Shown: piece after piece, positions 50,958-60,118 of the stretch | Position numbering within the stretch: the stretch's first letter is position 1 | Layout: every line of letters begins with the position of its first letter | Assembly (NCBI RefSeq): GCF_020886055.1 | Contig: NZ_AP025184.1 | Span: 2,108,001 to 2,172,000, forward strand | Source: Flavobacterium ammoniigenes | GTDB lineage: Bacteria > Bacteroidota > Bacteroidia > Flavobacteriales > Flavobacteriaceae | Length of the DNA stretch: 64,000 nt | Direction of reading: 5' to 3' | Made by a program: the position numbers and the translations under genes | The notes under the pieces: generated by a model | Told to the model about the DNA's origin: nothing | The model's database searches: none | Seen by the model: only the letters and a program-made list of their open reading frames with translations

Positions 50958-52421
50958 TTAGAATTTCAATTTTTTAATTAACGAATTCAATACTTGATTG
51001 ATCTCCTTTGAAATTGAAAATCGATAATTAATATATACATAGAGTATGGTTACCAGAATGGATTTTAATACAATACCAATTATTGGATGAAATGGAAACT
51101 TCCAAAAGTAAAACAACACAAATAAAATGGCAGTAATTAAAATCGAATAGATCGTTTGGATTGTAAATGGATACAAATGCATTCTTTTTACCACAAACAT
51201 CAATTTAGCAACACTATAAATGGTAATAGACAATAAGGTCGCTATTGCCGAACCTGTAATACCGTACAAAGGAATAAAGATCATATTCAAAACAATCGTA
51301 AAGAAAACAAGCATCAATCCTAAGAACAATACCATTCGGTAATATTTTGAATTAAAAATTATCGCATTGTTATTCCCTAAGATTAAATCAAAATATTTGG
51401 ATAAACCAATGATAAAAACAATCCAAATTCCACCCGCATAATCTTTGGGTAGCATTTCGTACAATTGATCAATATTGACAAAAATGCACAACATAACAAA
51501 GCCGCCTACTATTTGCAAATTGACTGAAGTCTTCTTGTATAAATCATTCAGTTCATCGTGTTTGTTTTCATGCATTAACTTGGCCGTAATTGGATATACA
51601 ATTTGGTGCATCGCCCGACTTGGCACTGAAATTACTAAGGCAATATAAGTTGCCACCGAATAAAAAGCAATATTACCAATGTCCATATATTGGTTCAACA
51701 TAATTTTATCGCCATCCAAAAGAAGATTAGCTACACTACCGGATAAAATGATATAAAACGTGTATTCTAAAATACCTTTAACGTTATGGGGGATCGAAAG
51801 TTGAAATTCAGGTTTTTTTACTCTAAAGGCATACAGCATCGTGATTAATAATGCTACAAAATAAATTCCTGCCGTTAAGTAGATGAACTCTATTGCCGTA
51901 ATCCATCCCAAATACATTCCTACTAAAGCTACTAACGAAAACAATCGCAGTCCCACTTCTTTGATGAAATTTCCAAAAACCGAATGCATATGCACCCTAG
52001 CCCAAGCATAAAATATCTCAAAATAAGCCATACATAATCCAATAAATGGGATTAAATAAATAAACTCCTTTACTATTGGATTTTTCTTGGTTACAAACAA
52101 ACTGATCTCATCATAAAAAAATAAGCCTAAAAGTAAAAGCGGGATCGTTAATACTAGTGGAAATAGAACCGAAAAGGATAAAAATTGATTTTGTTCTTTC
52201 TCAGTTTTGCATTGCGAATAAAATTTAACTAAAGTATTCTGCATTCCAATTGCAAACAAAGGCATAATGACATTGGCACAAGACAAAATGTAATTGGACA
52301 AACCGTAATAGGTTTTTCCTAAAATAGAAGGGAATAAAAAAATCGTACTGATACCACCAATTGCAAAACCTATATAGGTGATGATGGTATTTTTTAAAGA
52401 CTGATTTAATACGATTCCCAT
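50958..52421 (-). CDS. oligosaccharide/polysaccharide flippase (Wzx/MATE-like)
   Basis: 487-residue, about 12-14-helix membrane protein of the polysaccharide transporter (PST/MOP) superfamily that flips lipid-linked sugars to the periplasm. It begins MGIVLNQSLKNTIITYIGFAIGGISTIFLFPSILGKTYYGL, the typical N-terminal helix pair, and has regular helix-loop spacing to the end. It lies 15 bases after the glycosyltransferase on the same strand, forming a surface-polysaccharide operon. Substrate unknown. Confidence 0.88.
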   Translation of the reverse strand: MGIVLNQSLKNTIITYIGFAIGGISTIFLFPSILGKTYYGLSNYILSCANVIMPLFAIGMQNTLVKFYSQCKTEKEQNQFLSFSVLFPLVLTIPLLLLGLFFYDEISLFVTKKNPIVKEFIYLIPFIGLCMAYFEIFYAWARVHMHSVFGNFIKEVGLRLFSLVALVGMYLGWITAIEFIYLTAGIYFVALLITMLYAFRVKKPEFQLSIPHNVKGILEYTFYIILSGSVANLLLDGDKIMLNQYMDIGNIAFYSVATYIALVISVPSRAMHQIVYPITAKLMHENKHDELNDLYKKTSVNLQIVGGFVMLCIFVNIDQLYEMLPKDYAGGIWIVFIIGLSKYFDLILGNNNAIIFNSKYYRMVLFLGLMLVFFTIVLNMIFIPLYGITGSAIATLLSITIYSVAKLMFVVKRMHLYPFTIQTIYSILITAILFVLFYFWKFPFHPIIGIVLKSILVTILYVYINYRFSISKEINQVLNSLIKKLKF

Positions 52422-52436
52422 AAGTAAATTGGTATA

Positions 52437-53735
52437 TTATTGTTGGCGAAGTAGTTCGACTAATTGTTGGGTTAAATTTTTTCGAGAATACTGCTGAAGT
52501 CCAACTGCATGTGATTGCAGTTTCCCTACCAAAAATTGATTATAATACTCTTGAATGGTTTGCTTTAATTTCGCTTTTTCTGAATACTCAAAAAACACTC
52601 CTGAATTAGTATTGGTTATTATCTCAGCAAAATCAGAATCTTTTGGACCGATAGCTAGTATTGGCCGTTCCGAAACCATATACTCAAACAATTTTCCTGG
52701 CAATATACTTTTGGTTTCTTCTGAATTAATTTCTATTAATAATAGAACTTGTGATTTGCGCTGGTGTGCCACAGCTTCGGCATGCGATACATAACCTAGA
52801 TTATTTAAGTACAAATTCAATCCAAATTGTTCGATTGTTTCCAAAACTTCTTGGCTAATAGCGCCTATTAATTTGATCTCTAAATGGGATTTAAAATCAG
52901 GAATTTCAGTACAAAGTTCGACCAAACTTTCCCATACTATTTTCGGATTTCTTTCTGATAGAAAAGAACCAATATGAGCCAAACTAAATTTTGTATCCAA
53001 GCTTTGTTTGTCTACTTTTTCAACATCAAAGCCATTGGTAATTACTTCAATTGGTTTAGTGGTTAAAGCTTGGAACTCGGCTTTAGTAGTTTTACTAGTT
53101 ACGATAATGGTATCAGCCGTATTTAACACTTGCCTTTCCAATTGTTTGTGCTTCTTAGCTGCATATTGAGATAATCGTAACGATTTATGGTAACCAATAG
53201 TGGTCCAAGGGTCACGAAAATCTGCCAACCACTTCAGATTCATTTTTTGTTTTAATTCCAATCCGATCAAATGCAAACTATGTGGTGGTCCCGATGTAAT
53301 TATGGTGTCAATTTCGTTTTCACGAATGTACTTTTCCAAATAGGCAACAGAAGGTTTTACCCAAAATACCCGAGCATCAGGTATAAATAAATTACCTCGT
53401 ACCCAAAGCATCACTTTCTCTAAAAACGATTGCTTTTTTTGATTGGGAATAATCCCTGAACTGATTTTTTTGGTCTTGTTTTTAGATAAAAAAGAAGCCA
53501 ATTGATACGGTTCAAAAATGGGAGTTTTTAAAATAATGGCTTTATCTGAAACTTCAGCAACCAAATTAGAATCCACAATTGGATAGGTTGGGTTTTCAGG
53601 TACGAATACGATAGGTTGTACATCAAAATCAGGTAAATACTTCACAAACTTCAACCAACGTTGTACTCCTGGCCCTCCAGCTGGCGGCCAATAATAGGTA
53701 ATGATTAAAAGTTTTTTGGTGCTATTATTTGCCAT
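52437..53735 (-). CDS. glycosyltransferase, GT4-like
   Basis: 432-residue GT-B fold glycosyltransferase. N-terminal acceptor domain: LLIITYYWPPAGGPGVQRWLKFVKYLPDFDVQPIVFVPENP, then ITSGPPHSLHLIGLELKQK and LADFRDPWTTIGYHKS. C-terminal donor domain: DTIIVTSKTTKAEF, HIGSFLSERNPKIVWESLVEL and GKLFEYMVSERPILAIGPKDSDFAEII (the Glu-containing donor motif). Overlaps the YfhO gene by 11 bases; donor and acceptor sugars unknown. Confidence 0.9.
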   Translation of the reverse strand: MANNSTKKLLIITYYWPPAGGPGVQRWLKFVKYLPDFDVQPIVFVPENPTYPIVDSNLVAEVSDKAIILKTPIFEPYQLASFLSKNKTKKISSGIIPNQKKQSFLEKVMLWVRGNLFIPDARVFWVKPSVAYLEKYIRENEIDTIITSGPPHSLHLIGLELKQKMNLKWLADFRDPWTTIGYHKSLRLSQYAAKKHKQLERQVLNTADTIIVTSKTTKAEFQALTTKPIEVITNGFDVEKVDKQSLDTKFSLAHIGSFLSERNPKIVWESLVELCTEIPDFKSHLEIKLIGAISQEVLETIEQFGLNLYLNNLGYVSHAEAVAHQRKSQVLLLIEINSEETKSILPGKLFEYMVSERPILAIGPKDSDFAEIITNTNSGVFFEYSEKAKLKQTIQEYYNQFLVGKLQSHAVGLQQYSRKNLTQQLVELLRQQ

Positions 53736-56154
53736 TTTGCTGCATTTCGATTGTCTTTTTTCTTTCGAAATAAATTCCGCCCATCAATAGTAAAAGGATC
53801 CCAATAGAACTTACCAAAGTAATTGTGCTACCTGTTTGAACCACCTGAGGTTCAAATTTAAATTCAACACTATGTTTTCCTGCAGGAAGTACCAATGCTC
53901 TTAAAACATAATCAACTTGAAGATGTTCTACTTTATTCCCGTCTATATAGGCATTCCAGCCATTTTTATAATACATTTCTGAAAACACTGCTAAACCTTC
54001 ATTGGCATTAATAGAAGTGTATTGTAAATGGTTGGGCTGATACGAATCCAAGGTGATTACAGCTGAACTGTCTTTGACGAAAGCCAATTTATTCATTGTA
54101 AATTCCTTTGAATTTAAAACAGCCACATTTTTGGAATCTAGTTGACCCAATGCCTTCATCTCTTCGTCTGCAGTTGGAACTAATTTCACCTGACTCACAA
54201 ACCAAGCATTTCCATTGGCATCCGGATTGGCAATAGGAAATTCTTTACCTTCTTTATCCGTTTGAATCAAATATTTTACATTCAAGAAGTTCAAGGGTTC
54301 TAAATTATTTTTGGCAATTTGGTAATCAAATAATTGCTGCATTCTTCTTGGCTTTGCCGCATGATAGCCACCAATTGATTTATGGAAAAAGGAAGCTCTG
54401 GCACTAGATAAATTACCATTGATTTCAAAAACCCGATAGTTGCTACTGTCTTGCAATATCTGTGCATCTACCGGAGTGGCTTGAAAAGGTACTTCTATTT
54501 CTCTTTTGCTTACAAAATCTTTTTCAGAAACGTATTTTTTGTCCACTACAAACAGATCAAAAATCATGACCAATCCAATAACGACTATAGTAGTTTGCTG
54601 AGCCAATTTTTTCTTGATAAACAACAATAAAGATCCAGCCACAAGCAGAATAAAAAATGCAGAACGCAACAAATCAGCGCTGTACATGGTTTTTCGATCT
54701 GCTTTTAAAGCGTCTACAAAAGCAGGTCCATAATTTTTGATAAAATAGTCATCACTTGAAGCAGAAAAACTAAAGGTCCCTTTACACAAAAACAGTATCA
54801 ATAGCACTCCAAGACCAAACAAGGTCGATTGGAGCAAGCCTTTCTTTTGCTGATTTTGATCCAATTGGAAAAAAGACTGTAACCCCATCACTGCTAATAC
54901 CGGGAAACATAATTCTAGCAGGACTTGTATCGAAGAAACCGCTCTGAATTTATCATACAACGGAATATAATCAATAAAAAAGTTGGTTAGTACTGGAAAG
55001 TTTTTTCCCCAAGACAACACCAAAGCAATCATGGCTCCTCCAAAGAAAACGTATTTGATTTTACGATTGTCTATAAACAAAGCTAAGAAAGCCAAAAAGA
55101 ATACTACTGCCCCAATGTATGCTGGTGCTGCAACAATGGGTTGGTCTCCCCAATAGGTAGGCATTCCTTTTACATAATCTTGCGCTTGACTGTCTGGCAC
55201 TCCTTGGCTGATCATGAACTGATACATACTACTATCAGTTCCTAAGGTTTCATTATTAGATCCTCCAAAAAGTCTTGGCGCGACCAAATTGAAACTTTCA
55301 GCAATGCCATAACTGTACTCAGTTATATAATCACGAGATAACGCACTGTTTTCAGTTACTTTAGAACCATTACTATTGAAGGTCAATTCGTTTTTTCCAC
55401 GGGTACTAAATTTGGTGTATTCAGTTGTAGCCAATAAATTCGTAGCATTGGCACCAATAGCAAAAATACCAGCAATAGCTAATACCCCAAAAGCAATTCC
55501 TAATCCTTTATAGTCTTTCTCTTTGATAAATTGAAAGGAAAAATAACCCACCAACACCAATAAAAAAATCAACAAATAATAGGTCATTTGAAAGTGATTG
55601 GCATTAATTTCTAAAGCTGTTGCAAACAGAGTCAGTAAACCACCCCAAACGTATTTTTTTTGAAAGACCATTAGAAATCCTGCAATCACCAAGGGCATAT
55701 ACCCAATAGCATGTGCTTTTGCATTGTGCCCAACTCCCAAAATAATGATCAAATAAGTAGAGAAACCAAAAGCAATCGCTCCAAAAAACGCCTTCAGAGG
55801 ATCAATTTTAAGCACTAACAATAACCCATAAAATCCTAAGAAATACAAAAATAAATAATCGGCTGGTCGAGGTAAAAAACGCATTACATCATCTAAAGCA
55901 CCTATATAATCATGTGGATATTTTGCTCCCAATTGATAGGTTGGCATTCCTCCAAAAGCGGAATTGGTCCAATACGGTTCTTTATCTGTTGCTTCGCGAA
56001 AATCAATTTGTTCTTTTGCCATTCCAGTATATTGTGCAATATCGGATTGGAAAATTTGTTTTCTCTGTAAAACAGGATAAAAATAAATCAAGGAAACAAG
56101 AACAAAACCAATAATGGCAAGCAAATGTGGATAGAACGTATTTAGTTTTTTCAA
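53725..56154 (-). CDS. YfhO-family membrane protein
   Basis: 809-residue polytopic protein of the YfhO family: about 12 N-terminal TM helices (residues 10-560) including GMPTYQLGAKYPHDYIGALDDVMRFLPRPADYLFLYF, then a periplasmic C-terminal domain (VFEINGNLSSARASFFHKSIGGYHAAKPRRMQQLFDYQI, AVFSEMYYKNGWNAYIDGN) and a final TM helix. In Firmicutes YfhO is linked to lipoteichoic acid glycosylation, so a GT-C-like lipid-linked sugar role is plausible. It precedes the glycosyltransferase and flippase genes in one operon. Confidence 0.88.
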   Translation of the reverse strand: MKKLNTFYPHLLAIIGFVLVSLIYFYPVLQRKQIFQSDIAQYTGMAKEQIDFREATDKEPYWTNSAFGGMPTYQLGAKYPHDYIGALDDVMRFLPRPADYLFLYFLGFYGLLLVLKIDPLKAFFGAIAFGFSTYLIIILGVGHNAKAHAIGYMPLVIAGFLMVFQKKYVWGGLLTLFATALEINANHFQMTYYLLIFLLVLVGYFSFQFIKEKDYKGLGIAFGVLAIAGIFAIGANATNLLATTEYTKFSTRGKNELTFNSNGSKVTENSALSRDYITEYSYGIAESFNLVAPRLFGGSNNETLGTDSSMYQFMISQGVPDSQAQDYVKGMPTYWGDQPIVAAPAYIGAVVFFLAFLALFIDNRKIKYVFFGGAMIALVLSWGKNFPVLTNFFIDYIPLYDKFRAVSSIQVLLELCFPVLAVMGLQSFFQLDQNQQKKGLLQSTLFGLGVLLILFLCKGTFSFSASSDDYFIKNYGPAFVDALKADRKTMYSADLLRSAFFILLVAGSLLLFIKKKLAQQTTIVVIGLVMIFDLFVVDKKYVSEKDFVSKREIEVPFQATPVDAQILQDSSNYRVFEINGNLSSARASFFHKSIGGYHAAKPRRMQQLFDYQIAKNNLEPLNFLNVKYLIQTDKEGKEFPIANPDANGNAWFVSQVKLVPTADEEMKALGQLDSKNVAVLNSKEFTMNKLAFVKDSSAVITLDSYQPNHLQYTSINANEGLAVFSEMYYKNGWNAYIDGNKVEHLQVDYVLRALVLPAGKHSVEFKFEPQVVQTGSTITLVSSIGILLLLMGGIYFERKKTIEMQQNGK

Positions 56155-56202
56155 TGTAAAAATAGTTTGGTTAGCATACAGAAAATCAGGATGGAAGCAA
56201 AT

Positions 56203-56484
56203 TTAATCTATTTCTTCGTAATCCACATAGTCCCCTACTTTTTTGGTTTCACGAGGGTTTTTAGCATCCGTTTCTTTGTAGATAATTTCATCGTTATTTT
56301 GCGCTTTTTTCCAAGCAGCCTCTTGAGCATATTGCTGTTGCTTTTGAAAACTCTCACCTGCCTTTTCTACTGCTTTTTTAACTAACATAGGCAAAAACAA
56401 GCGCGCTAAAAACTTAAATAAATAATAGAACATCAATATGTAAAATACAGTTCTTATAAAATTAGAAAAAGAAGCTTCTTGCAT
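56203..56484 (-). CDS. DUF4834-like membrane protein
   Basis: 93-residue protein with one N-terminal TM helix (about residues 10-32, RTVFYILMFYYLFKFLARLFLP), then a polar coiled stretch (KAVEKAGESFQKQQQYAQEAAWKKAQ) and an acidic tail (KVGDYVDYEEID). This matches my memory of DUF4834. First gene of the YfhO-glycosyltransferase-flippase operon (48-base gap). A -7 element TATTTTTG lies on the minus strand at 56502-56509. Function unknown. Confidence 0.82.
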   Translation of the reverse strand: MQEASFSNFIRTVFYILMFYYLFKFLARLFLPMLVKKAVEKAGESFQKQQQYAQEAAWKKAQNNDEIIYKETDAKNPRETKKVGDYVDYEEID

Positions 56485-56501
56485 AATCGGAATATTTTGC
56501 C

Positions 56502-56509
56502 CAAAAATA
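56502..56509 (-). promoter_or_regulatory. -7 element of envelope operon
   Basis: Minus-strand TATTTTTG, 17 bases before the DUF4834-like start codon; the nearest upstream TTG (56524-56526) is only 14 bases away. Confidence 0.4.
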
Positions 56510-56564
56510 ATAAATCAATTGTTCAAATTAAAGTTATACCTCTTAAATAAATAATAAATTATAG

Positions 56565-56572
56565 TACTTTTG
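56565..56572 (+). promoter_or_regulatory. -7 element of the barrel-protein gene
   Basis: TACTTTTG, 37 bases before the ATG at 56610; no TTG at standard distance. Confidence 0.45.
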
Positions 56573-56609
56573 ATAAGCGTTATTTCCATCTAAACCAATA
56601 AAGACAACT

Positions 56610-57551
56610 ATGTTTAAAAATAACCCTTCGATACTATTGAGTTTTTTATTAATTCCACTATGGAGTTTTGCCCAATATACGGACCAAATCAATTCCAATA
56701 GACCTGGCGAAACGATGTCGGCTTTTGCAGTAGGAAAATCAGTGATACAATTGGAAACCGGGGCTTATGGAATAAGTCAAAAACACCATTTACTAAACTA
56801 TGTTACCAATGGTTATGGCATAGACGCAACGATTCGTTATGGCATGTTCAAGGAAAAATTAGAATTCCTTGCCGATGTCCAGTATCAAAGTCAATTGTAT
56901 GAAGCTCGCTTGATTACAATAGACCAAAAAGCACTTAAACAAACTGTTTTGGGCGCAAAGTATTTACTTTATGATCCTTTTAAAAATCAAGAAAAGAAAG
57001 TAAATGTATACAGCTGGAAAGTGGACAAGTCTTTTAAATGGAAGCAATTGATTCCAGCAGTATCTGTTTTTGCTGGTGCGAATATCACTTCAGCGAACAA
57101 TCCCTATCATTTTTCTACCAAAGCAGGCATTTCGCCCAAAGTTATTTTAATTACTCAAAATCACTTTGGAGATGGAAGCTGGGTATTGGTTACCAATACT
57201 ATTGCGGACTATATTGGAACTGAATTTCCAAGTTATGGCTATGCGGTCACTCTTACCAAAGGCCTAAATAAAAACTGGTCTGGATTTATAGAAAACCAAG
57301 GCTACAAAAGCGATTTTTATAGCGATCTAATTGTCCGATCAGGAGCAGCTTATTTAGTTACAGAAGATCTTCAATTGGACGTTTCTGCAAGTGCAAGTTT
57401 AAAAAACACTCCTTCTATTTTTTATGGAGGAATTGGCTTTTCTTACCGTTTTGATGGGAATTATCAAGAAATTAGAACACCTATCGAAGAAGATCCCGTA
57501 AGTGTGAAAAAAGAAAAAAATAAAAAGAAAAAGAGATTCCTGATTTTCTAG
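56610..57551 (+). CDS. outer-membrane beta-barrel transporter-like protein
   Basis: 313-residue protein. Signal peptide MFKNNPSILLSFLLIPLWSFAQ, then INSNRPGETMSAFAVGKSVIQLETGAYG, the opening typical of the MetA-pathway/phenol-type outer-membrane protein family often annotated simply as transporter. Alternating beta strands run to GGIGFSYRFDGNYQ, followed by a Lys-rich tail (KKEKNKKKKRFLIF), which is odd for a barrel end. It lies 9 bases before the GNAT-like gene. Substrate unknown. Confidence 0.8.
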   Translation: MFKNNPSILLSFLLIPLWSFAQYTDQINSNRPGETMSAFAVGKSVIQLETGAYGISQKHHLLNYVTNGYGIDATIRYGMFKEKLEFLADVQYQSQLYEARLITIDQKALKQTVLGAKYLLYDPFKNQEKKVNVYSWKVDKSFKWKQLIPAVSVFAGANITSANNPYHFSTKAGISPKVILITQNHFGDGSWVLVTNTIADYIGTEFPSYGYAVTLTKGLNKNWSGFIENQGYKSDFYSDLIVRSGAAYLVTEDLQLDVSASASLKNTPSIFYGGIGFSYRFDGNYQEIRTPIEEDPVSVKKEKNKKKKRFLIF

Positions 57552-57560
57552 AACTATACC

Positions 57561-58679
57561 ATGATTCAAATTAAAGAAGCCATTACCAAAAGTGAATTAA
57601 CCGATTACATTAAATTCCCTTTTACCTTATACAAAGGCAACCAATATTGGGTTCCGCCCATTATCGCTGACGAATTAGAAACTTTTGACAAAAGTAAAAA
57701 TCCCGCTTTTGAAAATGCGGAAGCCTACTTTTATTTGGCCTATCGCAATAATAAAATTGTAGGACGAATTGCCGCTATTATCAATTGGGAAGAGGTCAAT
57801 AACCAACAAAAGAAGAAAGTGCGTTTTGGCTGGTTTGACGTCATTGATGATGTGGAAGTAACGAAAGCCTTACTTGAAAAAGTGTATGAGTTAGGCCGTA
57901 AAAACAATCTTGAATACGTCGAAGGCCCGATGGGTTTCTCTAATTTGGACAAAGTTGGCGTACTCACCGAAGGTTTTGAAGAAATTGGCACCATGATTAC
58001 CTGGTACAATCATCCCTATTATTCTGATCATTTTGAACAATTGGGCTATGTTACCGAAAAAGAATATTTGGAAAACAAATTCCCTTTTGAAAATGTGAAA
58101 TTGGAGTTTTTTGACAAAGCACAAGAGTTAATCAAAAGGCGCTACCAACTGCGACCTCTTAATTTCAAGAAGACCAAAGACGTTTTACCGTATGTGGATA
58201 AGATGTTTGATTTATTCAACGCTTCTTATGCTAGTTTGTCTTCATTTGTAGCTATTTCTGATGTCCAAAAAGACTATTTCAAAAAAAAATACATCAGTTT
58301 TATCAATCCAGAATATATCAAATTTGTAGAGGACAAAGACGGAAATTTAGTGGCTTTTGCTATTGTAATGCCAAGTTTTTCAAAAGCTTTACAAAAGGCA
58401 AATGGCAAATTATTTCCATTTGGTTTCCTGCACCTGCTGAATGCTAGAAACAACAGTAAAGACGTTACTTTTTATTTAATTGGCGTTCATCCAGAATACC
58501 AAAACAAAGGAGTTCACGCGATAATTTTTAAAGAATACCATACCACTTTTACCGAAAAAGGGATTCAAAATTGCATCCGAACTCCTGAACTAGCCGACAA
58601 TCAGGCGATTCATTTGCTTTGGAAAAATTTTGATCCCAAAATTGTCTGCAGAAGAAAAACGTTTCGAAAAGAGTTATAA
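57561..58679 (+). CDS. GNAT-like N-acetyltransferase (YghO-type)
   Basis: 372-residue cytosolic protein with two GNAT-like halves. The N-terminal half has FPFTLYKGNQYWVPP, YRNNKIVGRIAAIINWEE (beta-bulge region) and YVEGPMGFSNLDKVGVLTEGF; the C-terminal half has FAIVMPSFSKALQKANGK, FYLIGVHPEYQNKGVHAIIF (acetyl-CoA pyrophosphate loop Q-x-x-G-V/x) and a final WKNFDPKIVCRRKTFRKEL. The family (YghO in E. coli) is uncharacterised; acetylation is inferred from fold. Confidence 0.83.
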   Translation: MIQIKEAITKSELTDYIKFPFTLYKGNQYWVPPIIADELETFDKSKNPAFENAEAYFYLAYRNNKIVGRIAAIINWEEVNNQQKKKVRFGWFDVIDDVEVTKALLEKVYELGRKNNLEYVEGPMGFSNLDKVGVLTEGFEEIGTMITWYNHPYYSDHFEQLGYVTEKEYLENKFPFENVKLEFFDKAQELIKRRYQLRPLNFKKTKDVLPYVDKMFDLFNASYASLSSFVAISDVQKDYFKKKYISFINPEYIKFVEDKDGNLVAFAIVMPSFSKALQKANGKLFPFGFLHLLNARNNSKDVTFYLIGVHPEYQNKGVHAIIFKEYHTTFTEKGIQNCIRTPELADNQAIHLLWKNFDPKIVCRRKTFRKEL

Positions 58680-58686
58680 TTATTCA

Positions 58687-58720
58687 AAAAAAAATCCATT
58701 CTTTCGAATGGATTTTTTTT
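58687..58720. terminator. bidirectional terminator
   Basis: Eleven-pair stem AAAATCCATTC (58691-58701) / GAATGGATTTT (58706-58716), loop TTTC, A-run and T-run on either side. Shared by convergent genes. Confidence 0.92.
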
Positions 58721-58735
58721 AAACAATATGATTAA

Positions 58736-59998
58736 TTAAGCATCCAAATCTACTTTGGTTTGCTCTGCAATTTGTCTGTAGGTTCCATTGACTAATTTCT
58801 CACGAATCGCTTCAAACGCCGATAAAGTTTCGTCAATATCAGCCAAAGTATGAGAAGCTGTTGGAATCATACGCAATAGAATAATTCCTTTTGGAATTAC
58901 TGGATAGACCACAATTGATAAGAAAATTCCATAATTCTCTCTTAAATCATTCACCATCACCATCGCTTCTGGAATTGAACCTTCCAAATAAACTGGTGTA
59001 ATACAAGTGTTGGTATCTCCAATATTAAATCCTTTTTCTTTTAAACCGTTTTGCAATGCATTTACGTTCACCCACAATTTATCTTTAATCTCAGAAGATT
59101 GACGCAATAATTCCAAACGTTTCAACGAACCAATCGTTTGAATCATAGGCAATGCTTTAGCAAACATTTGCGAACGTAAATTGTATTTCAAATAATCAAT
59201 AATTTCTTTATCACCAGCAACGAATGCACCAATGTTTGCCATTGATTTAGCAAAAGTTGAAAAGTACACATCAATATCGTCTTGTACTCCTTGCTCCTCA
59301 CCTGCTCCAGCACCTGTTTTTCCAAGTGTACCAAAACCGTGTGCATCATCAACTAGCAAACGGAAATTGTATTTCTTTTTCATCGCCACCACTTCCTTCA
59401 ACTTTCCTTGTTGACCACGCATTCCAAAAACTCCTTCAGTAATGAACAAAATTCCACCACCGGTTTCAGTAGCAATTTTTGTAGCACGTTGTAGGTTTTT
59501 CTCCATACTCTCCACGTCGTTATGACGGTAGGTAAAACGTTTCCCACTATGCAAACGTACCCCGTCAATAATACAAGCATGTGCATCAACATCGTAGACA
59601 ATGACGTCATTTCTAGTCACCAAAGCATCAATAGTAGACATAATTCCTTGGTAACCAAAATTCAATAAATAAGCCGATTCTTTCATTACAAAAGCCGCTA
59701 ATTCTTGTTCTAATTGTTCGTGGTATTTAGTATGGCCGCTCATCATACGAGCTCCCATTGGGTATGCGGCACCGTATTCAATCGCTGCATCGGTATCAGC
59801 TTTTCTAACTTCAGGATGATTCGCAAGACCTAAATAATCATTCAAACTCCAGTTTAAAATATCTTTTCCTTGAAATTTCATTCTCGGTCCTAATTCGCCT
59901 TCCAATTTTGGAAAAACAAAATAACCTTCTGCTTGTGAAGCCCATTTTCCTAATGGTCCTTTATTAGTCTGAATTCTTTCGAATAAATCTTTTACCAT
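58736..59998 (-). CDS. alpha-oxoamine synthase-family PLP enzyme, possible cysteate acyltransferase
   Basis: 420-residue PLP-dependent enzyme of the alpha-oxoamine synthase family (BioF/Kbl/serine palmitoyltransferase), which condenses an acyl thioester with an amino acid. Motifs: LNDYLGLANHPEVRKA, PMGARMMSGHTKYHEQLEQELA, DAHACIIDGVRLHSG, LFITEGVFGMRGQQGKL, VDDAHGFGTLGKTGAG and FSTFAKSMANIGAF (PLP Lys). In F. johnsoniae a protein of this family is the cysteate-fatty acyltransferase that starts sulfonolipid (capnine) synthesis; the long PMGARMM form and lone position fit, but BioF/Kbl/SPT alternatives are not excluded. -7 element TATTTTTG at 60035-60042. Confidence 0.85.
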   Translation of the reverse strand: MVKDLFERIQTNKGPLGKWASQAEGYFVFPKLEGELGPRMKFQGKDILNWSLNDYLGLANHPEVRKADTDAAIEYGAAYPMGARMMSGHTKYHEQLEQELAAFVMKESAYLLNFGYQGIMSTIDALVTRNDVIVYDVDAHACIIDGVRLHSGKRFTYRHNDVESMEKNLQRATKIATETGGGILFITEGVFGMRGQQGKLKEVVAMKKKYNFRLLVDDAHGFGTLGKTGAGAGEEQGVQDDIDVYFSTFAKSMANIGAFVAGDKEIIDYLKYNLRSQMFAKALPMIQTIGSLKRLELLRQSSEIKDKLWVNVNALQNGLKEKGFNIGDTNTCITPVYLEGSIPEAMVMVNDLRENYGIFLSIVVYPVIPKGIILLRMIPTASHTLADIDETLSAFEAIREKLVNGTYRQIAEQTKVDLDA

Positions 59999-60034
59999 GA
60001 TATATATTGAAATTGTTTATTTTTTTTCGATCAG

Positions 60035-60042
60035 CAAAAATA
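60035..60042 (-). promoter_or_regulatory. -7 element of alpha-oxoamine synthase gene
   Basis: Minus-strand TATTTTTG, 36 bases before the start codon. No TTG at -33. Confidence 0.4.
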
Positions 60043-60118
60043 ATTATTTAAAATTGATTAACAGAATTGAATGACTATTTATTTTGAATGATGGTAATAA
60101 CTAAAATTTTTTTGTGAT

